Below, piece after piece: positions 1-8,043 of a stretch of 34,994 nt of DNA. The notes beneath the pieces are model-generated. The model made no database searches and was not told the DNA's origin. It worked only from the letters and a program-made list of their open reading frames with translations. The number at the start of each line of letters is the position of its first letter. Position 1 is the stretch's first letter. The position numbers and the translations under genes were made by a program. Source of the stretch: an uncultured Ruminococcus sp. (GTDB lineage: Bacteria > Bacillota > Clostridia > Oscillospirales > Ruminococcaceae); assembly GCA_902787365.1 (NCBI GenBank), contig CADAGC010000022.1, positions 1 to 34,994 on the forward strand, read 5' to 3'.

Positions 1-143
1 CCTATGATATTTTTCTTTCCCTCACTCATTGGTTCTCTTTTTTTTCTTTTTATAAAAAATCAGCCTCCTGTGATATTAATTCTATTTTATCACAGTTTGC
101 TGACTTTTTACAGACTTTTTTTCAGAGGGTCCAATTGTTTAAC

Positions 144-342
144 AGGCATTTCCTCCGCAGGCACTCCTTCGGAGTACCTTTGTCGGAAATGAGCTCCGCT
201 TTAGCAAGCACCTTGCCTAAGGGGGACAACTCCCCCTCCGCCCGCTTCGCAGGCACCTCCCCTATGGGGAGGTTGTTTGGGGGCTTTCGGTGTCAACTCT
301 GTTGACACCAGCGCCACCCAAACCCCTTCGGATATGCATCAC
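144..342. repeat. Composite hairpin repeat, copy A
   Basis: First of seven related intergenic copies. Modules in order: an imperfect palindrome opening TTTCC and closing GGAAA around ACTCC-ttc-GGAGT; GCAAG-cac-CTTGC; a GGGGG/CTCCCCC pair; CCTCCCC-tat-GGGGAGG; GGTGTCAAC-tct-GTTGACACC (289-309); and a short CCCcttcGGG-like end. The left flank CAATTGTTTAACA is shared with copy F at 7858. Open frames across it are by-products of the repeat and have no ribosome site. No gene is seen in bases 1-143, which are T-rich. Confidence 0.85.
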
Positions 343-346
343 CCAC

Positions 347-429
347 ACAAATCCCGATTTGTTGAGATTAATATTCAATATGTTACAAGAACAATCATTT
401 AAAGCAACAGTTTTTCACTACTTATTATT
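347..429 (+). repeat. 83-bp exact direct repeat, left copy
   Basis: Identical base for base to 2965-3047 in the same orientation. It starts with the small palindrome CAAATC-cc-GATTTG. In both places it leads directly into a composite hairpin repeat (copy B here, copy E at 3049). The two copies flank the phosphofructokinase gene. Confidence 0.9.
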
Positions 430-430
430 A

Positions 431-594
431 AGGCCTTTCCTCCGCAGGCGTCCCTATGGGGCGCCATTGTCGGAAATGAGCTTCGCTGTACGTAAAGGAC
501 TTAACTCAGCAGGCACCTCCCCTATGGAGAGGTCATTGGGGGCTTTCGGTGTCAGCTCTGTTGACACCAGCGCCACCCAAACCCCTTCGGGTAC
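431..594. repeat. Composite hairpin repeat, copy B
   Basis: Same family as copy A but shorter, lacking the GCAAG/CTTGC and GGGGG/CTCCC modules. Its first hairpin reads GGCGTCCC-tat-GGGGCGCC, which pairs fully although other copies have GGCACTCC/GGAGTACC. The H5 hairpin has GGTGTCAGC/GTTGACACC, a G-T wobble at the eighth pair. Confidence 0.85.
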
Positions 595-703
595 AAATAC
601 CGATTTGCAAAGCAGGGCAAGTAGGGCGGCAAAAGGTCAAATATAGTGCGGCGGCGTGGCACTTTGGGATTATTCATAATGGCGGAAGCACGTATTGGGT
701 TAA
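594..703. repeat. Linker module between hairpin repeats, copy 1
   Basis: A unit of about 110 bp that begins with CAAAT-ac-CGATTTG and ends near GTATTGGGTTAA. It is closely matched by 10576-10679. In both places it precedes a composite hairpin repeat (copy C here, copy G there), so modules recur in the same order at separate loci. No coding evidence. Confidence 0.75.
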
Positions 704-725
704 GGAAAGTGACGCAAATAAAAGA

Positions 726-895
726 GGCATTTCCTCCGCAGGCACCCCGTGGGGGTACCTTTGTCGGAAATGAGCTTCGCTGTAAGTAAAGGACTTAACT
801 CAGCAGGCACCTCCCCTATGGGGAGGTCATTGGGGGCTTTCGGTGTCACCTCTGTTGACACCAGCGCCACCCAAACCCCTTCGGGTATGCATCAC
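726..895. repeat. Composite hairpin repeat, copy C
   Basis: Same module order as copy B. First hairpin stem is ACCCC-gtg-GGGGT where copies A, D and G have ACTCC/GGAGT, so both sides changed. H5 reads GGTGTCACC/GTTGACACC and has one mismatch. Confidence 0.85.
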
Positions 896-928
896 CCCAC
901 TTTTAATCCGTTGACCAAATTAGCATCT

Positions 929-945
929 GTGCGGCAAAGCCGCAC
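929..945. repeat. GTGCGGC-loop-GCCGCAC palindrome, copy 1
   Basis: Perfect 7-bp arms around a 3-base loop (aaa). The same arms occur at 10398-10414 with loop ttt, that is, in the opposite orientation. Both lie beside CAATTGTG-type sequence within repeat blocks. Confidence 0.7.
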
Positions 946-1070
946 TCATCAATTGTGCATTGTTGCATTGCCTAATTGTGCATTGACAAATACCGATTTG
1001 TTGGGCTTTATACTTGGTTTGACAGTGGAGTAATCATACTCATCAGTAAAATAGCATTACTGCTAAATAA

Positions 1071-1150
1071 GGATTTCCTCCGCAGGCACTCCTACGGAGT
1101 ACCTTTGTCGGAAATGAGCTTCGCTTTAGCAAGCACCTTGCCTATGGGGA
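1071..1150. repeat. Composite hairpin repeat, copy D (truncated)
   Basis: Contains only the first two hairpin modules (ACTCC-tac-GGAGT and GCAAG-cac-CTTGC), then CCTATGGGGA, where similarity to the other copies stops. Confidence 0.8.
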
Positions 1151-1165
1151 TAGTTTTTTGAGCGT

Positions 1166-1401
1166 GCGGTGGAGGATATCGCCTCGCCTACGCTCGGCTC
1201 TTGCCGCCTGACGGCGGCGCCGCAAAGCGGTCTCGGCGCTAAGGCGCCTCGACATTTGCGGCAAATGGCGGCGAACAGTTCATTCTTCACAACTCTGTTG
1301 TCACCTAAGCGTTATTCTGCTTTTTTAACTTGTTCGCCGCCTATGCGCCTTCGGCGAATGGGACTCAGCCTGTACTCAATCGAGTTTGCTCGATTGAGTA
1401 C
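1166..1401. repeat. Hairpin-dense spacer
   Basis: No gene is supported. Perfect or near-perfect palindromes follow one another: GCCGCC-tgac-GGCGGC near 1204, CATTTGC-g-GCAAATG near 1252, ACAAC-tct-GTTGT near 1289 (like a short H5 stem), and a strong 13-bp stem GTACTCAATCGAG-tttg-CTCGATTGAGTAC at 1372-1401. It continues the palindromic block downstream of the PFK gene, past the PFK terminator. Confidence 0.65.
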
Positions 1402-1470
1402 GACCCTGCAAGACCTTTTTGAGGAAAAGGGCCCCTCCCAAAACCTTCTTATGATTATGTTCCCACACAA

Positions 1471-1500
1471 AAAATCCCGCAGGCGTTACTGCGGGATTTT
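1471..1500. terminator. Bidirectional terminator after the PFK gene
   Basis: Twelve-bp stem AAAATCCCGCAG/CTGCGGGATTTT with a 6-base loop, four bases beyond the PFK stop on the minus strand, with T-runs on both sides. Confidence 0.85.
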
Positions 1501-1504
1501 TCTA

Positions 1505-2716
1505 TTACTTTCTTAACTTGAAATGCACGGGCATACCGTTTTTCATTTTGATCTTGACCTCGCCCTGGATAAGCGGGAGGAAATACTTTATCGCTTCGGC
1601 GGAGACATTATTACCACGCTCTGTCACCCAGCTTCTCGGGAGGAACTTTTCCTTATTAGCAACAAGCGAGGTATCGACTGCCTCGATAGTCACTACATAG
1701 GGTATATCGCTTATACGCTTAAAGACCATTGTCTTACCCGTTTCGCCCTTAAGGGCTGCTCTTACGGCTGCCGAGCCTATCTGTTCGGCCTCGTCGATAT
1801 CGGTCTTAGAGCAGATATGCGACGAGCAGCGCTGCATTACATTAAGCTCTATCGAGCGAACCTTACAGCCTATACGCTCTCTGACTATCGTTTCAAGTGC
1901 CTTACCTATACCGGACAGGTACTTATGGCCGAAATTATCGGTGACATTAGACTGATAGCTGCCGTCAAGCTGATCCTCGGGGATAGTAACGCCCTCGGAA
2001 ACTGCGACTACAACAGCCATATGCTTTGCCTGCTCTGCCCTAACGTCCTCGAGGAAGCGCTCGATATCAAAATCGCTCTCGGGGAGGTAGATAAGGTGGG
2101 GGGCTTCCTCGTCGTTAGCCTTAAGCACACAGGTAGAAGCGGTGAGCCAGCCTGCGTGGCGGCCCATTATCTCGATTATAGTAACGCTCTCTATCGAATA
2201 GACCGAGCAGTCTCTTATTATCTCCTGAACGGTAGCTGCCACATACTTAGCCGCCGAGCCGAAGCCGGGGGTATGGTCGGTCACGGGCAGGTCGTTATCT
2301 ATCGTCTTAGGGATACCGATTATCTTGATATCCTTACCCTTTGACTTTACGAATTTTGACAGTTTCTCGACTGTATCCATAGAGTCATTACCGCCGATAT
2401 AGAAGAATGCCGCTATACGGTGCTTTTCAAAGCAGGTAAGTATCTTCTCGAAAGTCTCCTCATCTCTTTCGTCGAGCTTGACTCTACAAGAGCCGAGGAC
2501 TGTTGAGGGGGTCTGACGCAGAAGCTCCATATCCTCATTAGTGGTGATTACTGATTTGAGATTAACAAGTTCGTCCTTGATTATACCCTCGATACCGTTG
2601 ACAGACCCGAACACCGCATCTATCTCGGGCGTTTTGAGCGCCTCTCTGAACACACCCACGAGCGATGCATTTATCGCACAAGTAGGCCCGCCTGACTGAG
2701 CAACTGCTATATTCAT
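1505..2716 (-). CDS. pfp: 6-phosphofructokinase, pyrophosphate-dependent type
   Basis: Phosphorylates fructose 6-phosphate to fructose 1,6-bisphosphate in glycolysis, in the cytoplasm. The 403-aa protein opens with the family N-terminus MNIAVAQSGGPT. It carries GGND at 108-111, PKTIDND at 136-142 and MGRHAGW at 184-190. The Asp in GGND and the Lys in PKTIDND replace the two Gly of ATP-dependent PFKs and are the known signature of PPi use, so the donor is probably PPi and the reaction reversible. The start at 2716 is chosen because GGAGGAA lies 4-5 bases upstream. An in-frame start at 2752 has no such site. Monocistronic, with its own promoter and terminator. The gene is bracketed by repeats, including an 83-bp exact direct repeat. 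Function is sure; the phosphoryl donor is inferred from motif. Confidence 0.93.
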   Translation of the reverse strand: MNIAVAQSGGPTCAINASLVGVFREALKTPEIDAVFGSVNGIEGIIKDELVNLKSVITTNEDMELLRQTPSTVLGSCRVKLDERDEETFEKILTCFEKHRIAAFFYIGGNDSMDTVEKLSKFVKSKGKDIKIIGIPKTIDNDLPVTDHTPGFGSAAKYVAATVQEIIRDCSVYSIESVTIIEIMGRHAGWLTASTCVLKANDEEAPHLIYLPESDFDIERFLEDVRAEQAKHMAVVVAVSEGVTIPEDQLDGSYQSNVTDNFGHKYLSGIGKALETIVRERIGCKVRSIELNVMQRCSSHICSKTDIDEAEQIGSAAVRAALKGETGKTMVFKRISDIPYVVTIEAVDTSLVANKEKFLPRSWVTERGNNVSAEAIKYFLPLIQGEVKIKMKNGMPVHFKLRK

Positions 2717-2777
2717 ATGATTCCTCCTAAAATGGTGCATTACACTACACACTTTATCCGTTATACCGACAATAACT

Positions 2778-2805
2778 ATTATACCACACTTTTATTTTAT
2801 TTCAA
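2778..2805 (-). promoter_or_regulatory. Promoter of the PFK gene
   Basis: On the minus strand TTGAAA, 16-base spacer, TATAAT with an extended TGG immediately before the -10. About 60 bases upstream of the start codon. Confidence 0.75.
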
Positions 2806-2964
2806 ATGTTTTTATGTGAATAATATATTTTCATAGCTTTGCATAAAAAATGCCAAGATAACAGGAAGTGTGAGGGGAAAATAACGAAAAAAGGGGGAAA
2901 AATGGGAGTTATGGGGAAACCCCTCCGTTCCCCGACGCCAAAGGCGTTGGTGACGCAACACCCA

Positions 2965-3047
2965 ACAAATCCCGATTTGTTGAGATTAATATTCAATATG
3001 TTACAAGAACAATCATTTAAAGCAACAGTTTTTCACTACTTATTATT
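2965..3047 (+). repeat. 83-bp exact direct repeat, right copy
   Basis: Identical to 347-429. One mismatch follows, then similarity continues into composite repeat copy E as it does into copy B on the left. Confidence 0.9.
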
Positions 3048-3048
3048 T

Positions 3049-3243
3049 AGGCATTTCCTCCGCAGGCACCCCGTAGGGGTACCTTTGTCGGAAATGAGCT
3101 TCGCTTTAGCAAGCAACTTGCCTATGGGGGGCAACTCCCCTCCGCCTGCGAAGCCGGCACCTCCCCTATGGGGAGATTGTTTGGGGGCTTTCGGTGTCAA
3201 CTCTGTTGACACCAGCGCCACCCAAACCCCTTCGGGTATGCGC
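3049..3243. repeat. Composite hairpin repeat, copy E
   Basis: Full-length copy. First hairpin ACCCC-gta-GGGGT, then GCAAG-caa-CTTGC, the GGGG/CTCCCC pair, CCTCCCC-tat-GGGGAG and H5 GGTGTCAAC-tct-GTTGACACC. Followed to about 3350 by further palindromic scraps, including an AAATCccGATTT, and no gene. Confidence 0.85.
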
Positions 3244-3434
3244 CTCAACATACAATTTGGTAATCAATTTGTCCGACGCCGCCGTGCCATACCTTGCCTT
3301 AAGCCAAACGCTTCATCGGCGGTAAACGCCCCGTGCGGCCGAGCACCAAATCCCGATTTATCTTATATTATATTGCCGCAAAAAGGGATAAATAACATAT
3401 TTATACACTTACGAGAATATTTTTCTAAAAGCTA

Positions 3435-3463
3435 TTGCAAAATGTGTTTTAATATGTTATAAT
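3435..3463 (+). promoter_or_regulatory. Promoter of the secreted Fn3-like gene
   Basis: TTGCAA, 17-base spacer, TATAAT, about 35 bases upstream of the start codon at 3498. Confidence 0.8.
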
Positions 3464-3497
3464 AATTTCATAAATCTTTATAAAGGGGAGTTTTTTA

Positions 3498-4544
3498 ATG
3501 AAAAGAAAACTGATATCATTAGTCTTTACGCTGGCTCTGATGATAGGTGCGGCGGTCATAATGCCGAGTCTGGGCATTATAAAGGCAAGTGCCAAGACCA
3601 CCTATTATGAGAACTTCACGATGAACATCAATTCATCAAAGTGGAAGGACGTAACCAAGAGCGTAAACAACGTTGATGCGGCATACTATTACATAGGCGA
3701 CCTTTCAAACCCTATGAACTCGACTGCCGTATTCACCGTAACGACCAAAAAGGACGCAATCGACATCAATATAGCGGACATGGCAGAAGTGATCGTAGCG
3801 CAACACGAAAACAACGGCTACAACGTAACAGGCCACAAAGTCATAAAGTTAAACGGCTATGAAGCATTAAGAGTTGACGCAACAGGTAACGACAACGGCA
3901 CCAAAATGAGAATGTCGCAGTATTTACTGATCGAGAACAACATTTACTATGTTATTTCATTCGGCTCGGATGATTCGGTTTACAGCAAGATGAAGCCCGA
4001 GCTGGAGAGCGTTGTAAACACATTCAAGCCTTTGGTACGCAAGAGTGTTGCCAAGGCTGATGTAAAGCTCACAAACATCTACTACACAGGCAAGGCTGTA
4101 AAGACGAAAGCAGTTGTAAAGCTTGGCAAGAAGACCCTCAAAGAAGGCACAGACTACACAATAAGCTACAAAAACAACACAAACATCGGCACAGCGACTG
4201 CAACGATAAAGGGCAAGAACGCATACAAGGGCAGCGTTAAGGCAACATTCAAGATATGCCCCAAGAAATCAAAGCTCAGCAAGGTAACAAGCCCCAAGAC
4301 AAAGCAGATAAAGGCCACCTACAGCAAGGTAAAGGGCGTTACGGGCTATCAGATAAGCTACTCGACATCGAAGGACTTTACAAAGGACACCACAAAGACA
4401 GTAAGCTCGAAGAAGACATCAAAGACTATAACAAAGCTTAGCAAGGGCAAGACCTATTACGTAAAGGTACGCTCATACAAGACGGTCAGCGGCAAGAAGT
4501 ATTACAGCGGCTGGTCAAATGTCAAGAAGATAAAAGTAAAATAA
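3498..4544 (+). CDS. Secreted protein with C-terminal Fn3-like repeat
   Basis: 348 aa. A signal peptide covers about residues 1-32 (KRK, hydrophobic core, ASA). Residues about 35-175 form a mixed alpha/beta domain with the look of DUF1795/PsbP-like extracytoplasmic domains, a resemblance only. About 185-255 is a small beta module (YTGKAV...LKEGTDYTISYKNN) of the kind repeated in clostridial surface proteins. About 258-348 is Fn3-like, with KGVTGYQISYS and GKTYYVKVRSY. Very Lys-rich and basic, suggesting retention near the cell wall. No catalytic motif or sortase signal. Ribosome site AAGGGGAG 8 bases before ATG. Own promoter; shares a bidirectional terminator with the convergent SH3 gene. Confidence 0.85.
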   Translation: MKRKLISLVFTLALMIGAAVIMPSLGIIKASAKTTYYENFTMNINSSKWKDVTKSVNNVDAAYYYIGDLSNPMNSTAVFTVTTKKDAIDINIADMAEVIVAQHENNGYNVTGHKVIKLNGYEALRVDATGNDNGTKMRMSQYLLIENNIYYVISFGSDDSVYSKMKPELESVVNTFKPLVRKSVAKADVKLTNIYYTGKAVKTKAVVKLGKKTLKEGTDYTISYKNNTNIGTATATIKGKNAYKGSVKATFKICPKKSKLSKVTSPKTKQIKATYSKVKGVTGYQISYSTSKDFTKDTTKTVSSKKTSKTITKLSKGKTYYVKVRSYKTVSGKKYYSGWSNVKKIKVK

Positions 4545-4554
4545 AGCAAACACA

Positions 4555-4586
4555 AAGCCGATACAGTTTAAAAGCTGTATCGGCTT
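4555..4586. terminator. Bidirectional terminator between convergent genes
   Basis: Twelve-bp stem AAGCCGATACAG/CTGTATCGGCTT, 8-base loop, between genes ending at 4544 and 4599. Confidence 0.85.
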
Positions 4587-4598
4587 ATATTTTACTTA

Positions 4599-5165
4599 TT
4601 ACTCATTGATAGTGAAGAAGGAGCCGTAAGCCCAGCCTACGGTGCCGTTATAGTCGAGATAGAGCCAGCCGCCCTCTTCCTTCTGAACATCAACTACTGC
4701 GCCCTGGGGGATAACGAGAGTATTCTCGCTCTCAGCAGAGGGCTGGGGGTGGAGGTATACTGCGCTGACGCATCTATACTGGGTAGTACCCGAAAGCTTT
4801 GAAGTAGTGGTCTTACCGTCGTCGTCCTTAGCGTTAGGGGAAGCGGTACGCTTTTTCTTACCTGTATCGTCCTCCTCCTCAGCGGGGGCAGTCTGCTTAC
4901 CCTCATAGACGGTAGGCTGAGTTGAAGTTACAATACCGGTCGGTATCTCCTCCTTATACTCATTACCCTGAAGCACGAACATTCTGCGGGCTGTGAACAT
5001 AAGAACGATAGCTACCACCATAAAGGTTATCATAACAGCGATAACGCCTTTCACGGTCGTGGCAAAATCCTTTTCGTCATCTTCCTCATACTCATCGTCA
5101 TACTGAACACGAACAGGCTTTGTCGAAGGCTTTTTCTTTGCGCTGCCTTTCTTTTTCTGAGCCAT
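4599..5165 (-). CDS. Membrane-anchored SH3b-domain protein
   Basis: 188 aa. A basic cytoplasmic tail (KKKGSAKKKPSTK) and an acidic patch at 23-33 precede one transmembrane helix at about 38-59. A charged, low-complexity extracellular linker follows, then a bacterial SH3-type domain at about 128-188 with the pattern GGWLYLDYNGTVGWAYGSFF. Such domains usually bind peptidoglycan or wall polymers, so a wall-facing role is inferred; no enzyme domain is attached. The start at 5165 is preferred over 5177, where the purine-rich AAAGGGA would abut the ATG. A second SH3b protein is encoded at 13700-14281. Confidence 0.8.
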   Translation of the reverse strand: MAQKKKGSAKKKPSTKPVRVQYDDEYEEDDEKDFATTVKGVIAVMITFMVVAIVLMFTARRMFVLQGNEYKEEIPTGIVTSTQPTVYEGKQTAPAEEEDDTGKKKRTASPNAKDDDGKTTTSKLSGTTQYRCVSAVYLHPQPSAESENTLVIPQGAVVDVQKEEGGWLYLDYNGTVGWAYGSFFTINE

Positions 5166-5203
5166 TTTATATATCATTCCCTTTCAAACAAACTTATAAT
5201 ACT

Positions 5204-5232
5204 ATTATACTAAATAATAAGCGATTTGTCAA
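5204..5232 (-). promoter_or_regulatory. Consensus promoter of the membrane SH3b gene
   Basis: TTGACA, 17-base spacer, TATAAT on the minus strand: perfect match to the sigma-A consensus. Confidence 0.9.
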
Positions 5233-5252
5233 GGAGAAATCGGGCAAAGAAA

Positions 5253-5276
5253 AAAGACCCTTTAATAAGGGTCTTT
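5253..5276 (-). terminator. Terminator of the SleB-like gene
   Basis: Ten-bp stem AAAGACCCTT/AAGGGTCTTT with 4-base loop, 25 bases after the minus-strand stop at 5302. A T-rich run follows on the minus strand. Confidence 0.8.
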
Positions 5277-5301
5277 CGTTGGTTTTATTTCATTCGGCTT
5301 A

Positions 5302-6321
5302 TCAGCCCCAGTACTCTCTCCATACATTGAACCAGCCCCAGGGGATCTGGAAGGAGTAAGCTATTCTGCTATCGGAAGAATAGTAGGGACGGTTGCACCA
5401 GTAGAAAACTGTTGCATCGTTCTTGATACCGTTAAGTGCTGTCTTATTATAAAGTGCGCCGTAGGCTGCAACCTTTACTCTCTTAGGAACTCTGCTATAG
5501 ATAGCGCCGTCTGCTGCAAGGCCGCCTGAGGACATGAAGTTACCGCTTAAATAAATCATATCCTGAACGGTATTATAGTTTCTGTAGTAGCTTGCCCATA
5601 CGCCCTTCTTTGTATACTTTGCAGCAACGAATCTGTTTACCACGCAGTCGGAAACATAAACGATAGGCTTATCCCACATCTCGCCTGCCATACCGCCTAC
5701 CTCATGGAAAACTATTCTGCATATTGCCTGATAGCCATAAACATCATAGTCCATAACTGCGGTGGAAAGCTTCTGTGTCTTTGAGAAGCTGCTCTTGGAA
5801 GAGCCGCTTACTGCTCTTACCTTAAAGCTGTATGTTGTGCCTCTCTTGAGGTTCTTTACCTTTACTTTAAGTGCAGTAGTAGTCTTGATCTTTGTCCACT
5901 TCTTATACTTACCGCCCTTGATATAGAGCTGGTACTTCTGCGCATTCTTAACCTTCTTAAATCTTACGATAAGCTGGTTAGTCTGTGCGTTATAGGGGTG
6001 TGTAGCGCCGCTGTCATACTTAGCCTCAGCCACGAAAACGGGGGCCTTGAGGTTTATCTTCTTAACGGCTGTTGTCTTTGTAGTTGTAGTAGCTGCTGTT
6101 GTAGTAGCTGCTGTTGTTGTCGCTGTCTCCTGTGCGGGTGCTGCTTCTGTCTTTTCCTCTGCAGAAACTGTTGTTGCTGTAGTTGTTACTTCATCGGCTG
6201 CGAATGCCTTTGTTTCACCCAAGCAGAATACAAATAATATAGAAACTGCTAAAATCGCTGTAATTACCTTGTTAAGCTTTGGCGTGACGCCTTCACTTGA
6301 ATTGTTTGTAATAATACCCAT
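5302..6321 (-). CDS. Secreted Fn3 protein with SleB/CwlJ-like hydrolase domain
   Basis: 339 aa. An N-terminal signal segment at about 15-42 (hydrophobic core, then AFAAD) is followed by a Thr/Ala-rich linker at 43-88, an Fn3 domain at about 93-186 and a C-terminal domain at about 190-339. The last resembles the SleB/CwlJ cell-wall hydrolase family (Hydrolase_2): CRIVFHEVGG with Glu207 where the family has its catalytic Glu, then DCVVNRF and a late VKVAAYGAL. Probable substrate is peptidoglycan, outside the cell. The family match is by pattern only and is divergent. ATG at 6321 is the first possible start because an in-frame stop lies two codons upstream. No good ribosome site precedes it and the leader looks structured. 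Confidence 0.72.
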   Translation of the reverse strand: MGIITNNSSEGVTPKLNKVITAILAVSILFVFCLGETKAFAADEVTTTATTVSAEEKTEAAPAQETATTTAATTTAATTTTKTTAVKKINLKAPVFVAEAKYDSGATHPYNAQTNQLIVRFKKVKNAQKYQLYIKGGKYKKWTKIKTTTALKVKVKNLKRGTTYSFKVRAVSGSSKSSFSKTQKLSTAVMDYDVYGYQAICRIVFHEVGGMAGEMWDKPIVYVSDCVVNRFVAAKYTKKGVWASYYRNYNTVQDMIYLSGNFMSSGGLAADGAIYSRVPKRVKVAAYGALYNKTALNGIKNDATVFYWCNRPYYSSDSRIAYSFQIPWGWFNVWREYWG

Positions 6322-6397
6322 AAATTAGTTGGCGAAAGATATTTCGGCTGTGGTTTTCCGAAACCCCGCCTTTCATCTCCTTTCGGCAGCAGTCAAA
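6322..6397 (-). promoter_or_regulatory. Structured 5' leader of the SleB-like gene
   Basis: In the minus-strand transcript three small hairpins follow one another: CTGCC/GGCGG around GAAAGGAGATGAAA, GGTTT-cgga-AAACC, and CGAAA-tatc-TTTCG. The only purine-rich ribosome-like site (AAAGGAG) lies in the first loop, about 50 bases from the start codon. I compared it by eye with ydaO (c-di-AMP), c-di-GMP-I and fluoride consensus elements and saw no match. Confidence 0.4.
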
Positions 6398-6403
6398 GCC
6401 GCT

Positions 6404-6432
6404 ACAATAGAATTCTCTTTTAGTGATTACAA
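6404..6432 (-). promoter_or_regulatory. Promoter of the SleB-like gene
   Basis: TTGTAA, 17-base spacer, TATTGT on the minus strand, placing the transcript start near 6397. Confidence 0.6.
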
Positions 6433-6736
6433 AAGAGTTACAAATTACTTCGTTATTGTAACACTCACAAAGCAAAATGTCAAGCAGTTTTACAGTTTGT
6501 TTACATTTTGTGCCGCAATATATACAAAAATTTACTTTTAATCAATATATCTTTATTAAAATAGACAAGGTTTTACACCGTTCTAAAACGATTAAGAGTG
6601 CGGTAAAATCAAGAAATTGTATACATTCTCCCCTGATGACACAAGAGGTAGTAAAGAAAAAAGAGTACGATTTTTGTGACAATTTGTAACCATTTCGGGG
6701 CGGGGATTTTCAGCACAAAATTCCTTTTGAATGTAA

Positions 6737-6742
6737 TATAAT
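6737..6742 (+). promoter_or_regulatory. Possible -10 of the S1-domain gene
   Basis: TATAAT 55 bases upstream of the ATG at 6798. No convincing -35 at 16-18 bases. The rest of 6440-6736 is AT-rich spacer in which I see nothing else. Confidence 0.35.
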
Positions 6743-6797
6743 AATTTGCGGGAGCATAGAATTTCAAAAAGCAACAGATGAAAGGAAGTAGATACAA

Positions 6798-7706
6798 ATG
6801 GAGAAGTTTTATCCCGAAGGGCTGATAAGCGGGAGGGCAGACAACGAATACTATCTCTCGACACCCGAGAGGCTGATGGCGGCGGCAGCGAAAGGGCTGA
6901 TACTCGAAGCGAGGGCTGTGGTATGCTCGAAAGAGCACGATCTACACGTAGAGTTACCCTTTGGAAAAGGGGTGATACCGAGGGAAGAGGGGGCTTTAGG
7001 GATAGCCGAGGGAACTGTGAGGGACATAGCGATACTCTCACGGGTAGGAAAGCCCGTATGCTTCACACCGATATCGGCAGAAAACGGGCGTGTGATACTA
7101 TCACGCAGGCTGGCGCAGCAGCAGTGCGAAGACGAATACCTCTCGAAGCTTGAAGCAGGCGACATAATAGATGCGTGCGTAACACACATTGAGCCATTCG
7201 GGGCGTTTGTAGACATCGGGTGCGGTATAAGCTCGCTGATACCGATAGATGCGATATCGGTATCACGCATAGCAGACCCCAGCGACAGGTTTTACAACGG
7301 AATGATGATAAAAGCCGCCGTCAAAGGCAGAGAGGGCGGGCGGCTTTGCTTATCGCACAAGGAGTTATTAGGCACATGGGAGCAGAACGCCGAGCGCTTC
7401 ACACAGGGAGAGACCATAAGCGGGATAATACGCTCGGTAGAGAGTTACGGGGTATTCATAGAGCTTATGCCAAATCTTGCAGGGCTGGCTGAGCCTTTTG
7501 ATGGGGCAGCGGCAGGAATGAGTGCGAGCGTTTACATCAAAGCGATAATACCCGAGAAGATGAAAATAAAACTCATTATTGTTGATGTTTTTGACACACC
7601 GAAACACACGCCGCAGATAGAATATTTTACGCAGTCACAGCGGCTTGAGCGGTGGGAGTACTCGGTGAAGGGGGCGCAAAAGGAGATATTTACGGTGTTT
7701 GCGTAG
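6798..7706 (+). CDS. S1 RNA-binding domain protein (ribosomal protein S1-like)
   Basis: 302 aa, shorter than canonical S1. Three S1-type OB folds can be recognised. A divergent one at about 30-105 contains the LEARAVVCSKEHDLHVELP segment. A clear one at about 120-190 has GDIIDACVTHIEPFGAFVDIGCGISSLIP. A third at about 205-270 has GETISGIIRSVESYGVFIELMPNLAGLAEP. Proteins of this form in Clostridia are annotated as S1 homologues and probably bind RNA or the ribosome; a role in translation initiation is inferred. GGAAG lies about 9 bases before the ATG. Monocistronic, with a repeat block starting within 10 bases of its stop. Confidence 0.85.
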   Translation: MEKFYPEGLISGRADNEYYLSTPERLMAAAAKGLILEARAVVCSKEHDLHVELPFGKGVIPREEGALGIAEGTVRDIAILSRVGKPVCFTPISAENGRVILSRRLAQQQCEDEYLSKLEAGDIIDACVTHIEPFGAFVDIGCGISSLIPIDAISVSRIADPSDRFYNGMMIKAAVKGREGGRLCLSHKELLGTWEQNAERFTQGETISGIIRSVESYGVFIELMPNLAGLAEPFDGAAAGMSASVYIKAIIPEKMKIKLIIVDVFDTPKHTPQIEYFTQSQRLERWEYSVKGAQKEIFTVFA

Positions 7707-7715
7707 GGGGAAAGA

Positions 7716-7734
7716 CAGGTAACAGGTTACAGGT
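7716..7734 (+). repeat. CAGGTAACAGGTTACAGGT repeat, copy 1
   Basis: Nineteen bases identical to 34827-34845. Both are followed within about 10 bases by a hairpin with loop TTAC (here TGTCGGC-ttac-GCTGACA at about 7738-7755). This copy starts 10 bases after the S1-gene stop; the other lies 26 bases upstream of the RACo-like start. A GCCC-att-cGGGC palindrome and a CAAAATctCGATTTG follow to about 7800. Confidence 0.75.
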
Positions 7735-7870
7735 GAGGTGTCGGCTTACGCTGACAGATGCCCATTCGGGCGAGTACAAAATCTCGATTTGCAAAGCAGG
7801 GTTTGCCGAGGCAAAAACACAAAAGAATATTGGAGTAATCATATATAATGTTCCGGCGCAATTGTTTAAC

Positions 7871-8029
7871 AGGCATTTCCTCCGCAGGCGCCCTACGGAG
7901 TACCTTTGTCGGAAATGAGCTTCGCTTTAGCAAGCAACTTGCCTAAGGAGACACCTCCCCTACGGGGAGATTTTGGAGGCTTTCGGTTTCAGCTTGCTGA
8001 AACCAGCGCCACCCACGCCTCTTGGGTAC
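7871..8029. repeat. Composite hairpin repeat, copy F
   Basis: The most divergent copy. Its H5 hairpin (7985-8004) is GGTTTCAGC-tt-GCTGAAACC instead of GGTGTCAAC-tct-GTTGACACC. Bases differ on both strands of the stem, yet all nine pairs form. The left flank CAATTGTTTAACA is shared with copy A. Confidence 0.85.
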
Positions 8030-8043
8030 AAACACCACACAAA

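Noticed and set aside
4..1516. Several open frames of 60-118 codons, some with a recurring SVDTSATQTPSG segment
   Set aside because: They are translations of the hairpin repeats. The same peptide appears in each copy, none has a ribosome site, and frames break between copies.
1523..2344. 273-codon plus-strand frame opposite the PFK gene
   Set aside because: Antisense shadow of a well-supported enzyme gene; no family resemblance or ribosome site.
2839..3462. 207-codon plus-strand frame across repeat copy E
   Set aside because: Repeat-derived peptide as in the left block; ends in AT-rich promoter DNA of the next gene.
6322..6420. c-di-AMP (ydaO) riboswitch upstream of the SleB-like gene
   Set aside because: Tempting because of the gene type, but the conserved ydaO blocks are not present and the leader is too short.
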